A stretch of DNA of 64,000 nt from 12-FULL-67-14b sp964355095. Lineage in GTDB: Bacteria > Acidobacteriota > Vicinamibacteria > Vicinamibacterales > UBA2999. The stretch spans positions 61,337 to 125,336 of the forward strand of contig CAYHCX010000001.1 of assembly GCA_964355095.1 (NCBI GenBank), given 5' to 3'. Below, in pieces: positions 20,517-28,774 of this stretch (positions are counted from its first letter, which is position 1; each line of letters opens with the position of its first letter). Both the position numbers and the translations under genes were made by a program. The notes beneath the pieces are model-generated. The model saw nothing but the letters and a program-made list of their open reading frames with translations. It made no database searches and was not told the DNA's origin.

Positions 20517-23261
20517 TCAACGCCCCATCTGCGCCGCCGTGACGGCAGCCGACGGACCGTGGAAGATCGCGTTGAAGATCAGCTTGAACGTCGCGCGCGG
20601 CTGCGCGCGGAAGTCCACCTGGCTGCCGTAGGTCACGACGTAGCCCTTGCCGATGCGGAACGAGAGGATGTTGGCCTGGTCCCGCAAGTATTCCTCGCCC
20701 AGTAACCACCCGCTCTGCAGGATGTCCTTGGTCGGGTAGCGCGACACCACCTGCGTCTCGATGCCAAACCCCGGCCGCAGGCGATAGGCCTGGTCGCCCT
20801 CGAAGAACACCGGCCACGCCGCGGGCATGCCCCACGCCACCGGATTGTTGATGTCGAACTCGTTCTGCAGCAGCGAGCCGGGGCAGAAGAACAACGACTC
20901 GGGATCGGCCACGCGATCGCGGAGCGTCTGCATCAGGCGCGCGGGACTGCTGAACGCGTCGCGCAACGTCGCGTCCGCCGATGCGGCCGTGCCACCACCG
21001 GTCGCGGGCGCCTGCGGGCCAAAACGCGGCCGCCCTTCGGGCAGGGCCTTCTCGATCGGAAGGTCGAGCAGCTCGCGCGCCGTCTCCACCGCTGAACCAA
21101 TCGCGAGCAGCGTGCCGCCGTTCTCGACAAACGCGCGCAGCTTCTTCCAGCCGTCCTCACCCACACCGAACGCCCACGACCACTCGGCCGGGTCGTTCCG
21201 CTTCGGATCGAGGCCGGTGACAATGCGGGCCTTGGTCGTGTTCGACGGCAGCAGGATGACGTCGTACTTCGCATTGAGATCGCCGGCGAAGTCCTGTGAC
21301 TTCACCACCTCGTGATTGATGCCGTACTGCTCGAGCATCCACAGCAGCCAGCCGCCGGGCATGTTGCCGGCGCCCTTCCACAGCCCCACCTTCGTGGCCG
21401 ACTTGAGGCGAAAGCCATCCACCGCGGGCACGCGGTCGGCGCCGCTGACCGGCGCGCCCAGCTCCTTCGCGGCCTTCTCGATGATCGGCTGCGCCGCCGC
21501 GGTCGGCGGAATAATCCATGTACCCGCGCTATATCGCGGCGCTTGGCCTGAGCCTGTCGAAGGCTGACCGTCAAAGGCCTTGGCCGCGCGATACACCGGC
21601 ACGTTGGCCTTCTGCAGCTCGGCGACGGCCTTGAAGAAGCCGTACGACCCGGGATCGACCAGATACGCGCCTTTCGGCCTGGCTCCCACCGCGGTCGGCA
21701 CCGGCGCAACCTTCTTCACCATCTCCAGCGATGCGTCGAAGGGCTTGTCGATCGCATCCACGGTCACGCCGGTCAGCATCCACAGCGTGTGGCCGGTCAC
21801 GTCGTAGGGCGGCTCGGGTGGTCCTCCCGGGAAGATGCGGAGGTCCGGGTAGACCTGCTTTTCGAGCATGGTCTTGGCGAACCCGCCATAGGGCTGCGCG
21901 GTCTTCACCACGTAGGATCCCGCGGCGTAGGGCTTGCCGTTGGCGCTAAAGGGAGCGGTGGCGCGATGGATCTCGACGTCGCCAAACTCCAGGATCTCCA
22001 GCATCTCGTAGGTCGCGAACTGATCGCGCTGCGCGGCCGGCACCACGAACGCGTACGGCCCCTTGGCGTAGTTCACCCAGTCCTTGTGGACGGTGTAGAA
22101 ATTGTAGAGCCACTCGCGCCCGTACTTCGCGACGTGCGACATGCCGGCAAGCGCGGCGGTGATGCCGTAGTCCATTTGCTGGCCGAGCGTCCAGGTGTCT
22201 TTCGAGTAGGGCACCGGGAACGTCGCGCGCGGCGCCTGCGGGCCAAGCGGCCGGCCTTTTTGCGGATTCACGTACGGATCGGCGAGGTTGCCGCCGCTGT
22301 TGGCGATCTCGGTCAGGATGCGCGGCTGCCCGTGATAGACCATGTACTGCCGCGCCGGCGACCACATGTCGTAGTTCTCGGTCCACGCGACACCCTCCTT
22401 GCCTTCACCGATCAACGCCGACGCCATGGCCTGTCCCACGGTCGCCTGTCCCAGCGCGAGCAGCGGATGCATGTTGGGGTCAAAGGGATCCGTGAACGGC
22501 GGCACGAAGATGCGCGACCCGTTCGAACCCTGCTGGTGCATGTCGTGCGAGATGATCGGCTTGTACTTGTTCTGCACCGCCTCGATGTTCATGCGCGTTT
22601 CCTTTTGCGTGAACATGAACCAGTCGCGGTTGTCGTCGTGGCCGACGTACTTGTGGTAGAGGTCCGGATACACGCGGCCAAACGGCGTGCCCTTGGTCTT
22701 GTACCAGTGGTCGATCACGAGGTGCTGCCCGTCGGGATTCTGCGACGGCACCATCAACACCACCGAGTTGTCGAGGATCTCCCTGATCTGCACGGTGTTC
22801 TCCGTGGCCAGCCGATGCACGATGTTGATGATGGCCTGGCCGTTGGAGACTTCGGTGGAGTGGATGGTGGCGTAAACGAAGTAGAAGGGCTTGCCTTCCG
22901 CAGCCAGCGCGCGCGCCTCGGCATCCGACAGCCCGCGCGGGTCGGCCAGACGCCGGTTGATTTCCACCAGTCGGTCGAACTTCGCCAGATTCTGCGGCGA
23001 GCTAATCCGCAACAGCGGATAGCTGTTGCCCATCGTGGTCTTCCCCAGCTCCTCGTACTTGACGCGATCGGTCTGCTTCGCGATCAGCTGGAAGTATTCG
23101 AGGATCTTGGGGTACCTCGCCAGCTCGCCGTCGGTGCCGATCTTGAACCCGAAGTATTGTTCGGGCGCCGGGACCCCCTGGCGGGCGGCGACGGGCGTCT
23201 GGACGAGAAGCGTCAGGACCAGGCCGAGCAGGTCCACGGTGGCGAAGATTCTGGTGCGCAT
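20517..23261 (-). CDS. secreted M14 family metallocarboxypeptidase
   Basis: A 914-residue protein with a signal peptide (TVDLLGLVLTLLVQTPVAA). The M14 zinc-binding pair HxxE is in YATIHSTEVSNG near residue 155. The later His is probably in ISHDMHQQGSN, and catalytic Glu candidates lie near ILTEIANSGGNLAD. The C-terminal 400 residues resemble a glutamine-amidotransferase-like domain seen in long acidobacterial M14 proteins (ILLPSNTT, ENGGTLLAIGSAVETA). It should remove C-terminal residues from peptides in the periplasm or outside. A short dispersed repeat is encoded in frame at 21547. Confidence 0.85.
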   Translation of the reverse strand: MRTRIFATVDLLGLVLTLLVQTPVAARQGVPAPEQYFGFKIGTDGELARYPKILEYFQLIAKQTDRVKYEELGKTTMGNSYPLLRISSPQNLAKFDRLVEINRRLADPRGLSDAEARALAAEGKPFYFVYATIHSTEVSNGQAIINIVHRLATENTVQIREILDNSVVLMVPSQNPDGQHLVIDHWYKTKGTPFGRVYPDLYHKYVGHDDNRDWFMFTQKETRMNIEAVQNKYKPIISHDMHQQGSNGSRIFVPPFTDPFDPNMHPLLALGQATVGQAMASALIGEGKEGVAWTENYDMWSPARQYMVYHGQPRILTEIANSGGNLADPYVNPQKGRPLGPQAPRATFPVPYSKDTWTLGQQMDYGITAALAGMSHVAKYGREWLYNFYTVHKDWVNYAKGPYAFVVPAAQRDQFATYEMLEILEFGDVEIHRATAPFSANGKPYAAGSYVVKTAQPYGGFAKTMLEKQVYPDLRIFPGGPPEPPYDVTGHTLWMLTGVTVDAIDKPFDASLEMVKKVAPVPTAVGARPKGAYLVDPGSYGFFKAVAELQKANVPVYRAAKAFDGQPSTGSGQAPRYSAGTWIIPPTAAAQPIIEKAAKELGAPVSGADRVPAVDGFRLKSATKVGLWKGAGNMPGGWLLWMLEQYGINHEVVKSQDFAGDLNAKYDVILLPSNTTKARIVTGLDPKRNDPAEWSWAFGVGEDGWKKLRAFVENGGTLLAIGSAVETARELLDLPIEKALPEGRPRFGPQAPATGGGTAASADATLRDAFSSPARLMQTLRDRVADPESLFFCPGSLLQNEFDINNPVAWGMPAAWPVFFEGDQAYRLRPGFGIETQVVSRYPTKDILQSGWLLGEEYLRDQANILSFRIGKGYVVTYGSQVDFRAQPRATFKLIFNAIFHGPSAAVTAAQMGR
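21547..21563. repeat. in-frame CCTTCGACAGGCTCAGG element inside the M14 gene
   Basis: The minus strand reads CCTTCGACAGGCTCAGG, encoding P-S-T-G-S-G in a loop of the C-terminal domain. The sequence is a very common dispersed motif in draft genomes of this type; a related variant (CCTTCGACTCG...CGCTCAGGGCAGGC) lies at 61333 and 63762. Confidence 0.65.
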
Positions 23262-23282
23262 GCGGGGATTCTACTCCCGCCC

Positions 23283-23306
23283 AGGGCGGCAGTGAAGTGC
23301 CGCCCT
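23283..23306. repeat. REP-like hairpin AGGGCGGCA
   Basis: Perfect 9-bp arms (23283-23291, 23298-23306) with a 6-nt loop, between the M14 gene start and the 29-residue-repeat protein stop. Same type as 18495. Confidence 0.75.
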
Positions 23307-23320
23307 GCTGACATCACTCG

Positions 23321-24388
23321 CTACCCGCGCTTGCGCCAGCGAGGCCCGTGAATCGCGAGATCGACGGCGTCCCCCGGCGACTGCACGGCCACACCATCGG
23401 CGCGGGCGTCGCGGACGAACTTGGCATCCACCTTGTGGATGCGCATGCGCACGAGCTGCTCTTCCGAGATGGTCACGAAGCCGACCTCGCGCATGGCGCG
23501 GATGTAGTCGGGCGTCACCTTGTGGATGCGGAACCTGACGAGCTCGTCCACGCTCATGCCGCCAAAGCCAAGGGCCTTCAACTGATCCATCTCCTCGGGC
23601 GTCACTTTGTGGATGCGCATCTTCACGAGATCCTCGGCCGGCACGTTGCGATAGCCGCGGATGTCGAGCGCCCTGATGAACTCGGGCGTGACCTTGTGAA
23701 TGCGAAGGCGGACCACCTCCTCCACCGACTGACCGCGAATGCCGGCGGCTTGCAGCGCCTTGATGTTGGCGGGCGTCGCGCCATGAATGCTCATGCGCAC
23801 GAGATCATCGACTGAGATGCCCTGGTAACCCACCGCCGCGAGGTCGCGGATGAACTCCGGCGTCACCTTGTGGATGCGTGTCCGCACCACCTCGTCTATC
23901 GGCAAGTTCGAATAGCCGGCCTGCGAGAGGCCGCGCACGTGCGCCACCGTAACGTCGATCATCGCGAGCCGCACGATGTTGTCGACGGAGAGGCTGCGGT
24001 AGCCGGCGGCGCCCATGTTGGTGATGAAGATCTGGTCCGGCGAGAAGGTGTAGGTGCCGGTCCCGCGGCCCTGGTCGAACGACCCGGTGAAGCGGAACGT
24101 GCCGGCCTCGCGCGTCCAGCTGAACTGGATGTTGTTGACCGTGCTCGACAGTGCCGACGAGGGGAGCCCCGCGAGGTCGCGGAGCTTGACGCCAAAGCCC
24201 CAGCGGCTGTCACCCGCGTTGCCGCGCAGGTTGAACTGCACGCGCGGCTCCCCATCGTCGTCCCGCCACGTGTTGCGGGAATCCGCGGTCCAATCACCAC
24301 GATACGTAGCAGGTTGGGCCTGGACCACAGCGGACCAGGCGACCGAAGCGGTCAAAAGGGTCAGGGTAAGAAGGACGAGTCTTCGCAT
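23321..24388 (-). CDS. secreted protein with seven tandem 29-residue repeats, function unknown
   Basis: A 355-residue protein with a signal peptide (LTLLTASVAWSAVVQAQ). Residues 25-125 form a beta-rich domain (GDWTADSRNTWRDDDGEPRV, FRFTGSFDQGRGTGTYTF). From about residue 129 seven near-identical 29-residue units follow, each with the pattern LxVDDLVRMRIHKVTPEFIRxLxxxGY. The unit would form two short helices, giving a solenoid. Similar repeats occur, as I recall, in BlaR/M56-type proteins of Acidobacteria and Bacteroidetes. It is the last gene of the run starting with the ECF sigma factor, though separated by 55 nt from the HEAT protein. RBS-like GAGGTCA precedes the ATG. Confidence 0.7.
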   Translation of the reverse strand: MRRLVLLTLTLLTASVAWSAVVQAQPATYRGDWTADSRNTWRDDDGEPRVQFNLRGNAGDSRWGFGVKLRDLAGLPSSALSSTVNNIQFSWTREAGTFRFTGSFDQGRGTGTYTFSPDQIFITNMGAAGYRSLSVDNIVRLAMIDVTVAHVRGLSQAGYSNLPIDEVVRTRIHKVTPEFIRDLAAVGYQGISVDDLVRMSIHGATPANIKALQAAGIRGQSVEEVVRLRIHKVTPEFIRALDIRGYRNVPAEDLVKMRIHKVTPEEMDQLKALGFGGMSVDELVRFRIHKVTPDYIRAMREVGFVTISEEQLVRMRIHKVDAKFVRDARADGVAVQSPGDAVDLAIHGPRWRKRG

Positions 24389-24443
24389 CGCAGTGACCTC
24401 GATCCATTGGATGGTTCGAGGTCACCGGAGGGTTGCAGCGGTT

Positions 24444-25262
24444 CTATCGAAGAATTTCCTCGAAGAACTTGAGGGCCCGGGGGTCCTTCGACTGGCCGAG
24501 CCAGAACATGGCCTGCTTGCGCACGACCGGGTTCTTGTTGGTCCTGGCCTGCTGGATGAGCAGCGGCACGCCTTCGTCCTTCGGAAGCTGGCTCAGGGCG
24601 AATACTGCCTTCTTCTTCAGCTCGGAGTCCGGATCGTTCTCGATGATGGAGGTGATGGTGCCCACCGCCCTCTGCCCGGCCCGCTGCGCCAGACAGAAGA
24701 GCGCCGAGCCGCGGACCTTGGTGCTGGCGTGGTCGCGCGCCAGGCTCAGCAGGCTGTCGAGCGCGGCCTGCCCCTCGTGCATGGCCATGGCGGTGACGGC
24801 GGCTTCAACCATGCGGTTGGTGGCGGACGATGGCGCGACGAAGGTCTTGAGATAGGCGAGGCTGTCGGCGGCGGTGACGTTGGTGAACCAGTGCACCGCC
24901 TTGCCGCCGGCATCCAGCGGACAGTCCGCGGAGTAGCTGCGAATCCGCGTGACCTGCCCGCCGTCGACCCGATAGAGCACGAAGAAGAAGTCTACCGGAT
25001 CGAGCAGCACGGGCGCAGTAGACACCGTGTTGCGGAAGTTGTCGTTCCAGAAGTCGCACATGTGGCGGTCGCCGTCGATCATCGGCACGGCGTAGCCAAT
25101 CCACGTGGGCTCGGTGAGCTTCGCGGCGAGTGCCGGCAGGTCTGTCGCGAGGCCTGCCGACACCGTGTGGTTTTCGAAACGCCCGTTGCTCAACCGCGGC
25201 GTTGGCGCCGCAGCCGGCAGCGACAAGGTCAGAAGCGCGAGAGCCCCAACCAGCGCCCTCAT
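24444..25262 (-). CDS. secreted HEAT-repeat protein
   Basis: A 272-residue protein with a signal peptide (ALVGALALLTLSLPAAAP). Residues 25-140 are unassigned and contain Cys pairs (HMCDFWNDN, YSADCPLDAGG). Residues 150-272 are HEAT/armadillo helical repeats of about 31 residues (VRGSALFCLAQRAG, KKKAVFALSQLPKDEGVPLL, VRKQAMFWLGQSKDPRALKF). HEAT arrays usually bind other proteins. ATG 25262 overlaps the TGA of the upstream HEAT gene (ATGA), so the two are translationally coupled. Confidence 0.75.
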   Translation of the reverse strand: MRALVGALALLTLSLPAAAPTPRLSNGRFENHTVSAGLATDLPALAAKLTEPTWIGYAVPMIDGDRHMCDFWNDNFRNTVSTAPVLLDPVDFFFVLYRVDGGQVTRIRSYSADCPLDAGGKAVHWFTNVTAADSLAYLKTFVAPSSATNRMVEAAVTAMAMHEGQAALDSLLSLARDHASTKVRGSALFCLAQRAGQRAVGTITSIIENDPDSELKKKAVFALSQLPKDEGVPLLIQQARTNKNPVVRKQAMFWLGQSKDPRALKFFEEILR

Positions 25263-26575
25263 TTGTTCAGGATCTCCATCAAGTAGTCGAGGGCGACCTT
25301 CGACTTCATTAACGAGAGCTTCGACACCATCTCGCGCTTCATCGCCGGGTCGCTTTCCTTCCGCGCCATGGCGACCAGCGACTCGGCGTTGTTCTGGATG
25401 AACAGCGAGTTGATCACCGAGCGCTTGATGTCGGCGTCCTTCTCTTTCGCGTAGATGCCGACCAGCGCGTCGCCGGTCTTGTCGCGGCCCATCGTGCCGA
25501 GATGACGCACGGCGGCACGACGCAAGTCGGCGTTCTGCTCGGTGTTGGCAACCTCGATCAGGTGCGCGGCGTCGCCGCCGATGAACAGCGACTGGAGGAT
25601 CTGACGCTTGATGTCGAGGTCGGTGGCGCCGGTGTAGATCTCGGCCAGCACCGCGCGGTTCTCGCGCGAGCCGTGCACGCCGAGATACTGGACCGCGCGG
25701 CGCTGCAGGTCGGGATTCGAGTCGCCGCGCGCGACCGTCGCCAGCACGGTGCGGGCACGCGTCGAGTTGCTCTGCGCGAGCACGAACAAGGCGCGCGCCT
25801 TCAACTGCGGCGACGCGGTGCCTTGCAGCAGCTTCTCGAGCATCGGCACGGCCTGTTCGGGATCGGAGTGCTGCAGGCCCTGGATGGCGAGCAGCTTCAG
25901 CTCTTCGTCAGACTCGGCCTCGGGCCGCGGCGCCTGCCCGGCGTTCTGGCGGGCCTGCAGCTCGAGCGCCTTGGCATCAGCCACCCAGCGGCTTTGCGGG
26001 TAGGTCTTGATCAACTGGCCAAGCGCGGCCAGGGCATCGGCCTGCTGGCTCAGCTTGTCGAGGGCATAAGCCTTCCAGTAGAGCGCCGCGTCCACGCGCG
26101 TCGCGTTCTGGGCGTCGATTACCGACGTGAACTGCTCCACCGCCCGCGCCCACTGGCGCCGCTCGAGCGATTCCTGTGCGCGCTGATAGACCTCGTCCAC
26201 GCGCTGGCGGCGTTCGGATTCACGTTGCTTCGCTTCCTCGGCGCGCTGCTTCGCTTGATCCTCTGGCTGGCTCCCCGGCTGCTGGCCGTCGAGCCGGTAG
26301 ACACCGGGCGCGAGCACGGCGCGGGCGCTGTCCATGGCGGCTATACCCGCCAGCCGCGCGGCATCGACCATGGCCGGAATCTCGGCGAGATTCGGCAAGT
26401 CGGCCAGCCGCGGCAGGTCCGCGAAGTCAGGCATCATCGGCACCATTGGCACCATTGGCACCATAGGCACCTCAGGCACCATAGGCACCGGTTCGACCTG
26501 CGCGGCGGCGACGGCGGGCGTGGCGAGCACGCCGCACATCACCGCAATCCGACAGGTGTTGAGTACTGCTCTCAT
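25259..26575 (-). CDS. secreted protein with TPR-like and HEAT repeats
   Basis: A 438-residue protein. Signal peptide VLNTCRIAVMCGVLATPAVA is followed by a low-complexity run of V-P-M units (residues 28-45) encoded by 9-bp tandem repeats, a Q/E/R-rich coiled segment (residues 105-140), TPR-like helices (ALYWKAYALDKLSQQADALA), and at least six HEAT repeats (ARALFVLAQSNSTRARTVLA, RAAVRHLGTMGRDKTGDALV). ATG 26575 is preferred because it puts the signal peptide first and has GGAG upstream. Probable scaffold or sensor partner in the sigma/anti-sigma operon. Start follows the triple repeat at 26595. Confidence 0.75.
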   Translation of the reverse strand: MRAVLNTCRIAVMCGVLATPAVAAAQVEPVPMVPEVPMVPMVPMVPMMPDFADLPRLADLPNLAEIPAMVDAARLAGIAAMDSARAVLAPGVYRLDGQQPGSQPEDQAKQRAEEAKQRESERRQRVDEVYQRAQESLERRQWARAVEQFTSVIDAQNATRVDAALYWKAYALDKLSQQADALAALGQLIKTYPQSRWVADAKALELQARQNAGQAPRPEAESDEELKLLAIQGLQHSDPEQAVPMLEKLLQGTASPQLKARALFVLAQSNSTRARTVLATVARGDSNPDLQRRAVQYLGVHGSRENRAVLAEIYTGATDLDIKRQILQSLFIGGDAAHLIEVANTEQNADLRRAAVRHLGTMGRDKTGDALVGIYAKEKDADIKRSVINSLFIQNNAESLVAMARKESDPAMKREMVSKLSLMKSKVALDYLMEILNK

Positions 26576-26594
26576 CGTTTGCTTCTCCAAATCC

Positions 26595-26705
26595 GGCCGC
26601 CCATAAAGGGCGGCCCTACAAATCTCTGCGGCGCCGGCCGCCCATAAAGGGCGGCCCTACAAATCTCTTCGCGGCGCCGGCCGCCCATAAAGGGCGGCGC
26701 TACGA
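26595..26705. repeat. three tandem REP-like hairpins GGCCGCCC-ATAAA-GGGCGGCC
   Basis: Three units of 41-43 bp begin at 26595, 26636 and 26679. Each has 8-bp GGCCGCCC/GGGCGGCC arms, a 5-nt loop and a CTACAAATCTCT tail (third unit altered). The outer CTA of the third unit (26700-26702) is the TAG stop of the anti-sigma gene. The array lies between the anti-sigma gene and the HEAT gene and could attenuate or stabilise the mRNA. Confidence 0.85.
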
Positions 26706-27560
26706 AATGGGGAGCCGCTGCGGAGGTCGATCGCCAGCCTCGCGATCGCTACGGGTCCGGTTGCGCATCTCCGAGGCAACCACGCGCACGCGGAACAACA
26801 GGTCCTGGGCGGTGATGCGCGCTTTCAAGTCAGACAACTCGTTAGACGTGACATCCGCCGGAGCGTTGGCAATCTCCAGCAGCACGCGCTCGAGATCATC
26901 GAGCACGTCGGCGACGCCGGCGTCGCCAGACTGTGCCGCCGACTGGCGAATCAGGCGATTGATGGCGACCAGGTCCGACGCACGCTCCTGCTCGCCGGCA
27001 AATGCATCGGCCTGATCAACATCGTTGTTCACCAGCTCGGCGAGCATCATCTGCGTGCGATCGAGGTGGTCGCCGACGGCGGCCTGCAACACTCGAGCGG
27101 GTGACGACTCGACGGAAGGCCACCCCACAGACAAGGTTGCCTCCACCTGATCGGGGGCCGGGACACCACCGGTGAACCGGCCGGCCATGAAGGCCACGAG
27201 CACGAGCGCGCCCACGCCGCCGGCGAGCGCCCACTGCGGGAACCATCCACCTTCGCGCTTCGCGCTTCGGCGGACAGGTCCACCTTCGCCAACGAGACGG
27301 TGGACAAGGCGGCGGACAAGGCCACCTGTCTTCGCGTCGAGCTTAGGCTCGAGGCGAGCCCACACGTCGCGCTCGAAGCCGGGACGCGCCTCCACCGGGG
27401 CCGCCGTCTCGACCAGCGTGAGCACGCGACGCAGTTGCGCATTCGCGGCCTGGCAGTCTCCGCACGCGGCGAGGTGCGCATCGACGCGGGTCTCATCCGC
27501 GCGATCGGTCTCGCCGTAGTAGTGGAGGATCAGTTCTTCTTCAGAGAGATGGTTGGTCAT
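26700..27560 (-). CDS. zinc-finger anti-sigma factor (membrane-anchored)
   Basis: A 286-residue protein. The N-terminal zinc-binding anti-sigma domain has H29-x3-C33-x2-C36 (DAHLAACGDC). A single membrane helix follows at about 115-135 (WALAGGVGALVLVAFMAGRF), then a roughly 150-residue extracytoplasmic helical domain. Such proteins hold an ECF sigma factor at the membrane until a signal arrives. The sigma gene lies directly upstream, 31 nt away across a REP hairpin. Between the two domains a 30-nt dispersed element (27246-27275) is read in frame as VRRSAKREGG. The TAG stop belongs to a REP hairpin. Confidence 0.85.
   Translation of the reverse strand: MTNHLSEEELILHYYGETDRADETRVDAHLAACGDCQAANAQLRRVLTLVETAAPVEARPGFERDVWARLEPKLDAKTGGLVRRLVHRLVGEGGPVRRSAKREGGWFPQWALAGGVGALVLVAFMAGRFTGGVPAPDQVEATLSVGWPSVESSPARVLQAAVGDHLDRTQMMLAELVNNDVDQADAFAGEQERASDLVAINRLIRQSAAQSGDAGVADVLDDLERVLLEIANAPADVTSNELSDLKARITAQDLLFRVRVVASEMRNRTRSDREAGDRPPQRLPIS
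27246..27275. repeat. 30-nt dispersed element inside the anti-sigma gene
   Basis: The minus-strand sequence (starting GTCCGCCGAAGC and ending GCGAAGGTGGA) matches 42662-42691 inside the STT3 gene with two mismatches in 30, and resembles 46395-46430 at the start of the GT39-like gene. All three are read in frame. Confidence 0.7.
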
Positions 27561-27570
27561 TTCGTTTCAC

Positions 27571-27591
27571 GGCCGCCCGCAAAGGGCGGCC
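27571..27591. repeat. REP-like hairpin between sigma and anti-sigma genes
   Basis: GGCCGCCC (27571-27578) and GGGCGGCC (27584-27591), loop GCAAA, followed by CTACG. The CTA at 27592-27594 is the TAG stop of the sigma factor gene. Same unit as the triple array at 26595. Confidence 0.85.
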
Positions 27592-28173
27592 CTACGCGTT
27601 CCCCCACGGCTGAACAAACGGTTCGAGCGCGTTCCTCATCTTCTTCACGGCGCGAAAGATGCTGTGCTTGGTCGCACTCGTCTTCATCCCGAGCTTTTCG
27701 CCCACTTCTTCGATCGACATGCCTTCGACGTGGCGCAGGATGAAGGCGGCGCGCTCGAGGGCGGTCAGCACCCCGAGCGCCTCGTTCACGCGCTCCGAGA
27801 TCTGCGTGCTGGCGGCCACGCGTTCCGGCGTCGGCTGCGCGTCGGCGCCGCGCTCGCTGAGCGGGCCCTGTTCGAGGTCCACCGGATCGTGGGCGTCTTC
27901 ACGATGGCGCCGGCCGCGAATGAGGTCGATCGAACAGTTCACGGTGATCCTGTGCAGCCAGGTCCGAAAATCGGCCCGGGCCTCGAACCGGCTCAATTGC
28001 TTGTGCGCCTTGAGCCACGCTTCCTGCACCACGTCTTCCGCATCCTGGGCGTTGCCGGTCATCCGGTGCGCCAGCGAGAAGATGTAGCGGGAATGACGAT
28101 CGACCAGCGCCCGAAACGCATCGCGGTCGCCGTCGCGGGCCTTGGCGACCACTGCCACGTCGCGTTCATCCAT
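27592..28173 (-). CDS. ECF-type RNA polymerase sigma factor (sigma-70 family)
   Basis: A 193-residue protein with both ECF regions. Region 2: DAFRALVDRHSRYIFSLAHR and NAQDAEDVVQEAWLKAHKQL, then FRTWLHRITVNCSIDLIR. Region 4: LTALERAAFILRHVEGMSIE followed by a helix-turn-helix. ATG 28173 is chosen because it begins the conserved domain; the frame is open for 23 more codons upstream without similarity. It directs polymerase to a regulon that probably includes this operon; the adjacent anti-sigma factor should restrain it. Confidence 0.92.
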   Translation of the reverse strand: MDERDVAVVAKARDGDRDAFRALVDRHSRYIFSLAHRMTGNAQDAEDVVQEAWLKAHKQLSRFEARADFRTWLHRITVNCSIDLIRGRRHREDAHDPVDLEQGPLSERGADAQPTPERVAASTQISERVNEALGVLTALERAAFILRHVEGMSIEEVGEKLGMKTSATKHSIFRAVKKMRNALEPFVQPWGNA

Positions 28174-28252
28174 CCCTGTCACTTGGACGGGTCCAGGGGA
28201 AAATGGTTGGGTTCTGTTGCCTTGCCCCGTCTGAACCCGCATTATTGGCCGT

Positions 28253-28774
28253 ATGGACCCACGCTATCCGACCGGCAAGTTTGTCTTCGATCCCCAGGTC
28301 ACGCCCGAAACACGGCGTATTTCCATCACCGCGATCGGCAGCTTTCCGGCCGAACTCAAGGCCGTGCTGCCCGGGGCCAACGTCGATCGCCCCTATCGCG
28401 AGGGCGGATGGACCGGGCGGCAGGTCGTGCACCACATTGCCGACAGCCACATGAACGCCTTCGTCCGCTTCCGTCTCGCGCTCACCGAAGACAAGCCGAC
28501 GATCAAGCCCTACAACGAGGCCGACTGGGCCAGGCTCGCCGACTCGACGACCGAGGATCCGGCGGTGTCGGTGCAGATTCTCGACGGCCTGCACCACCGC
28601 TGGCACCGTATGCTTGAGGCGATGACGGAGGCCGACTTCGCACGCACGGCGATCCATCCCGATCATGGACCGGTCACGCTGGACTGGTTCCTGCAGTTGT
28701 ATGCCTGGCACGGGCGTCACCACCTCGGCCACCTCAAGCTGACGCGCAGTGAAGGAGCCTCACATGTTGAGTGA
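28253..28774 (+). CDS. DinB/YfiT-like metal-dependent protein (putative thiol transferase)
   Basis: A 173-residue four-helix protein. The YfiT/DinB three-histidine metal site is visible: first His in GRQVVHHIADSHMNAF, the other two in WHGRHHLGHLKL near the C-terminus. The opening YPTGKF is characteristic of YfiT proteins. Related proteins are bacillithiol or other thiol transferases; the substrate here is unknown. Divergent from the sigma factor gene (79 bp between starts). Overlaps the mscL start by 11 nt, indicating coupling. Confidence 0.85.
   Translation: MDPRYPTGKFVFDPQVTPETRRISITAIGSFPAELKAVLPGANVDRPYREGGWTGRQVVHHIADSHMNAFVRFRLALTEDKPTIKPYNEADWARLADSTTEDPAVSVQILDGLHHRWHRMLEAMTEADFARTAIHPDHGPVTLDWFLQLYAWHGRHHLGHLKLTRSEGASHVE

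Noticed and set aside
26595..26705. Possible short CRISPR array (three repeats with a regular 41-43 bp period)
   Set aside because: The units are near-identical throughout, with no variable spacers, and each is a hairpin also found singly elsewhere.
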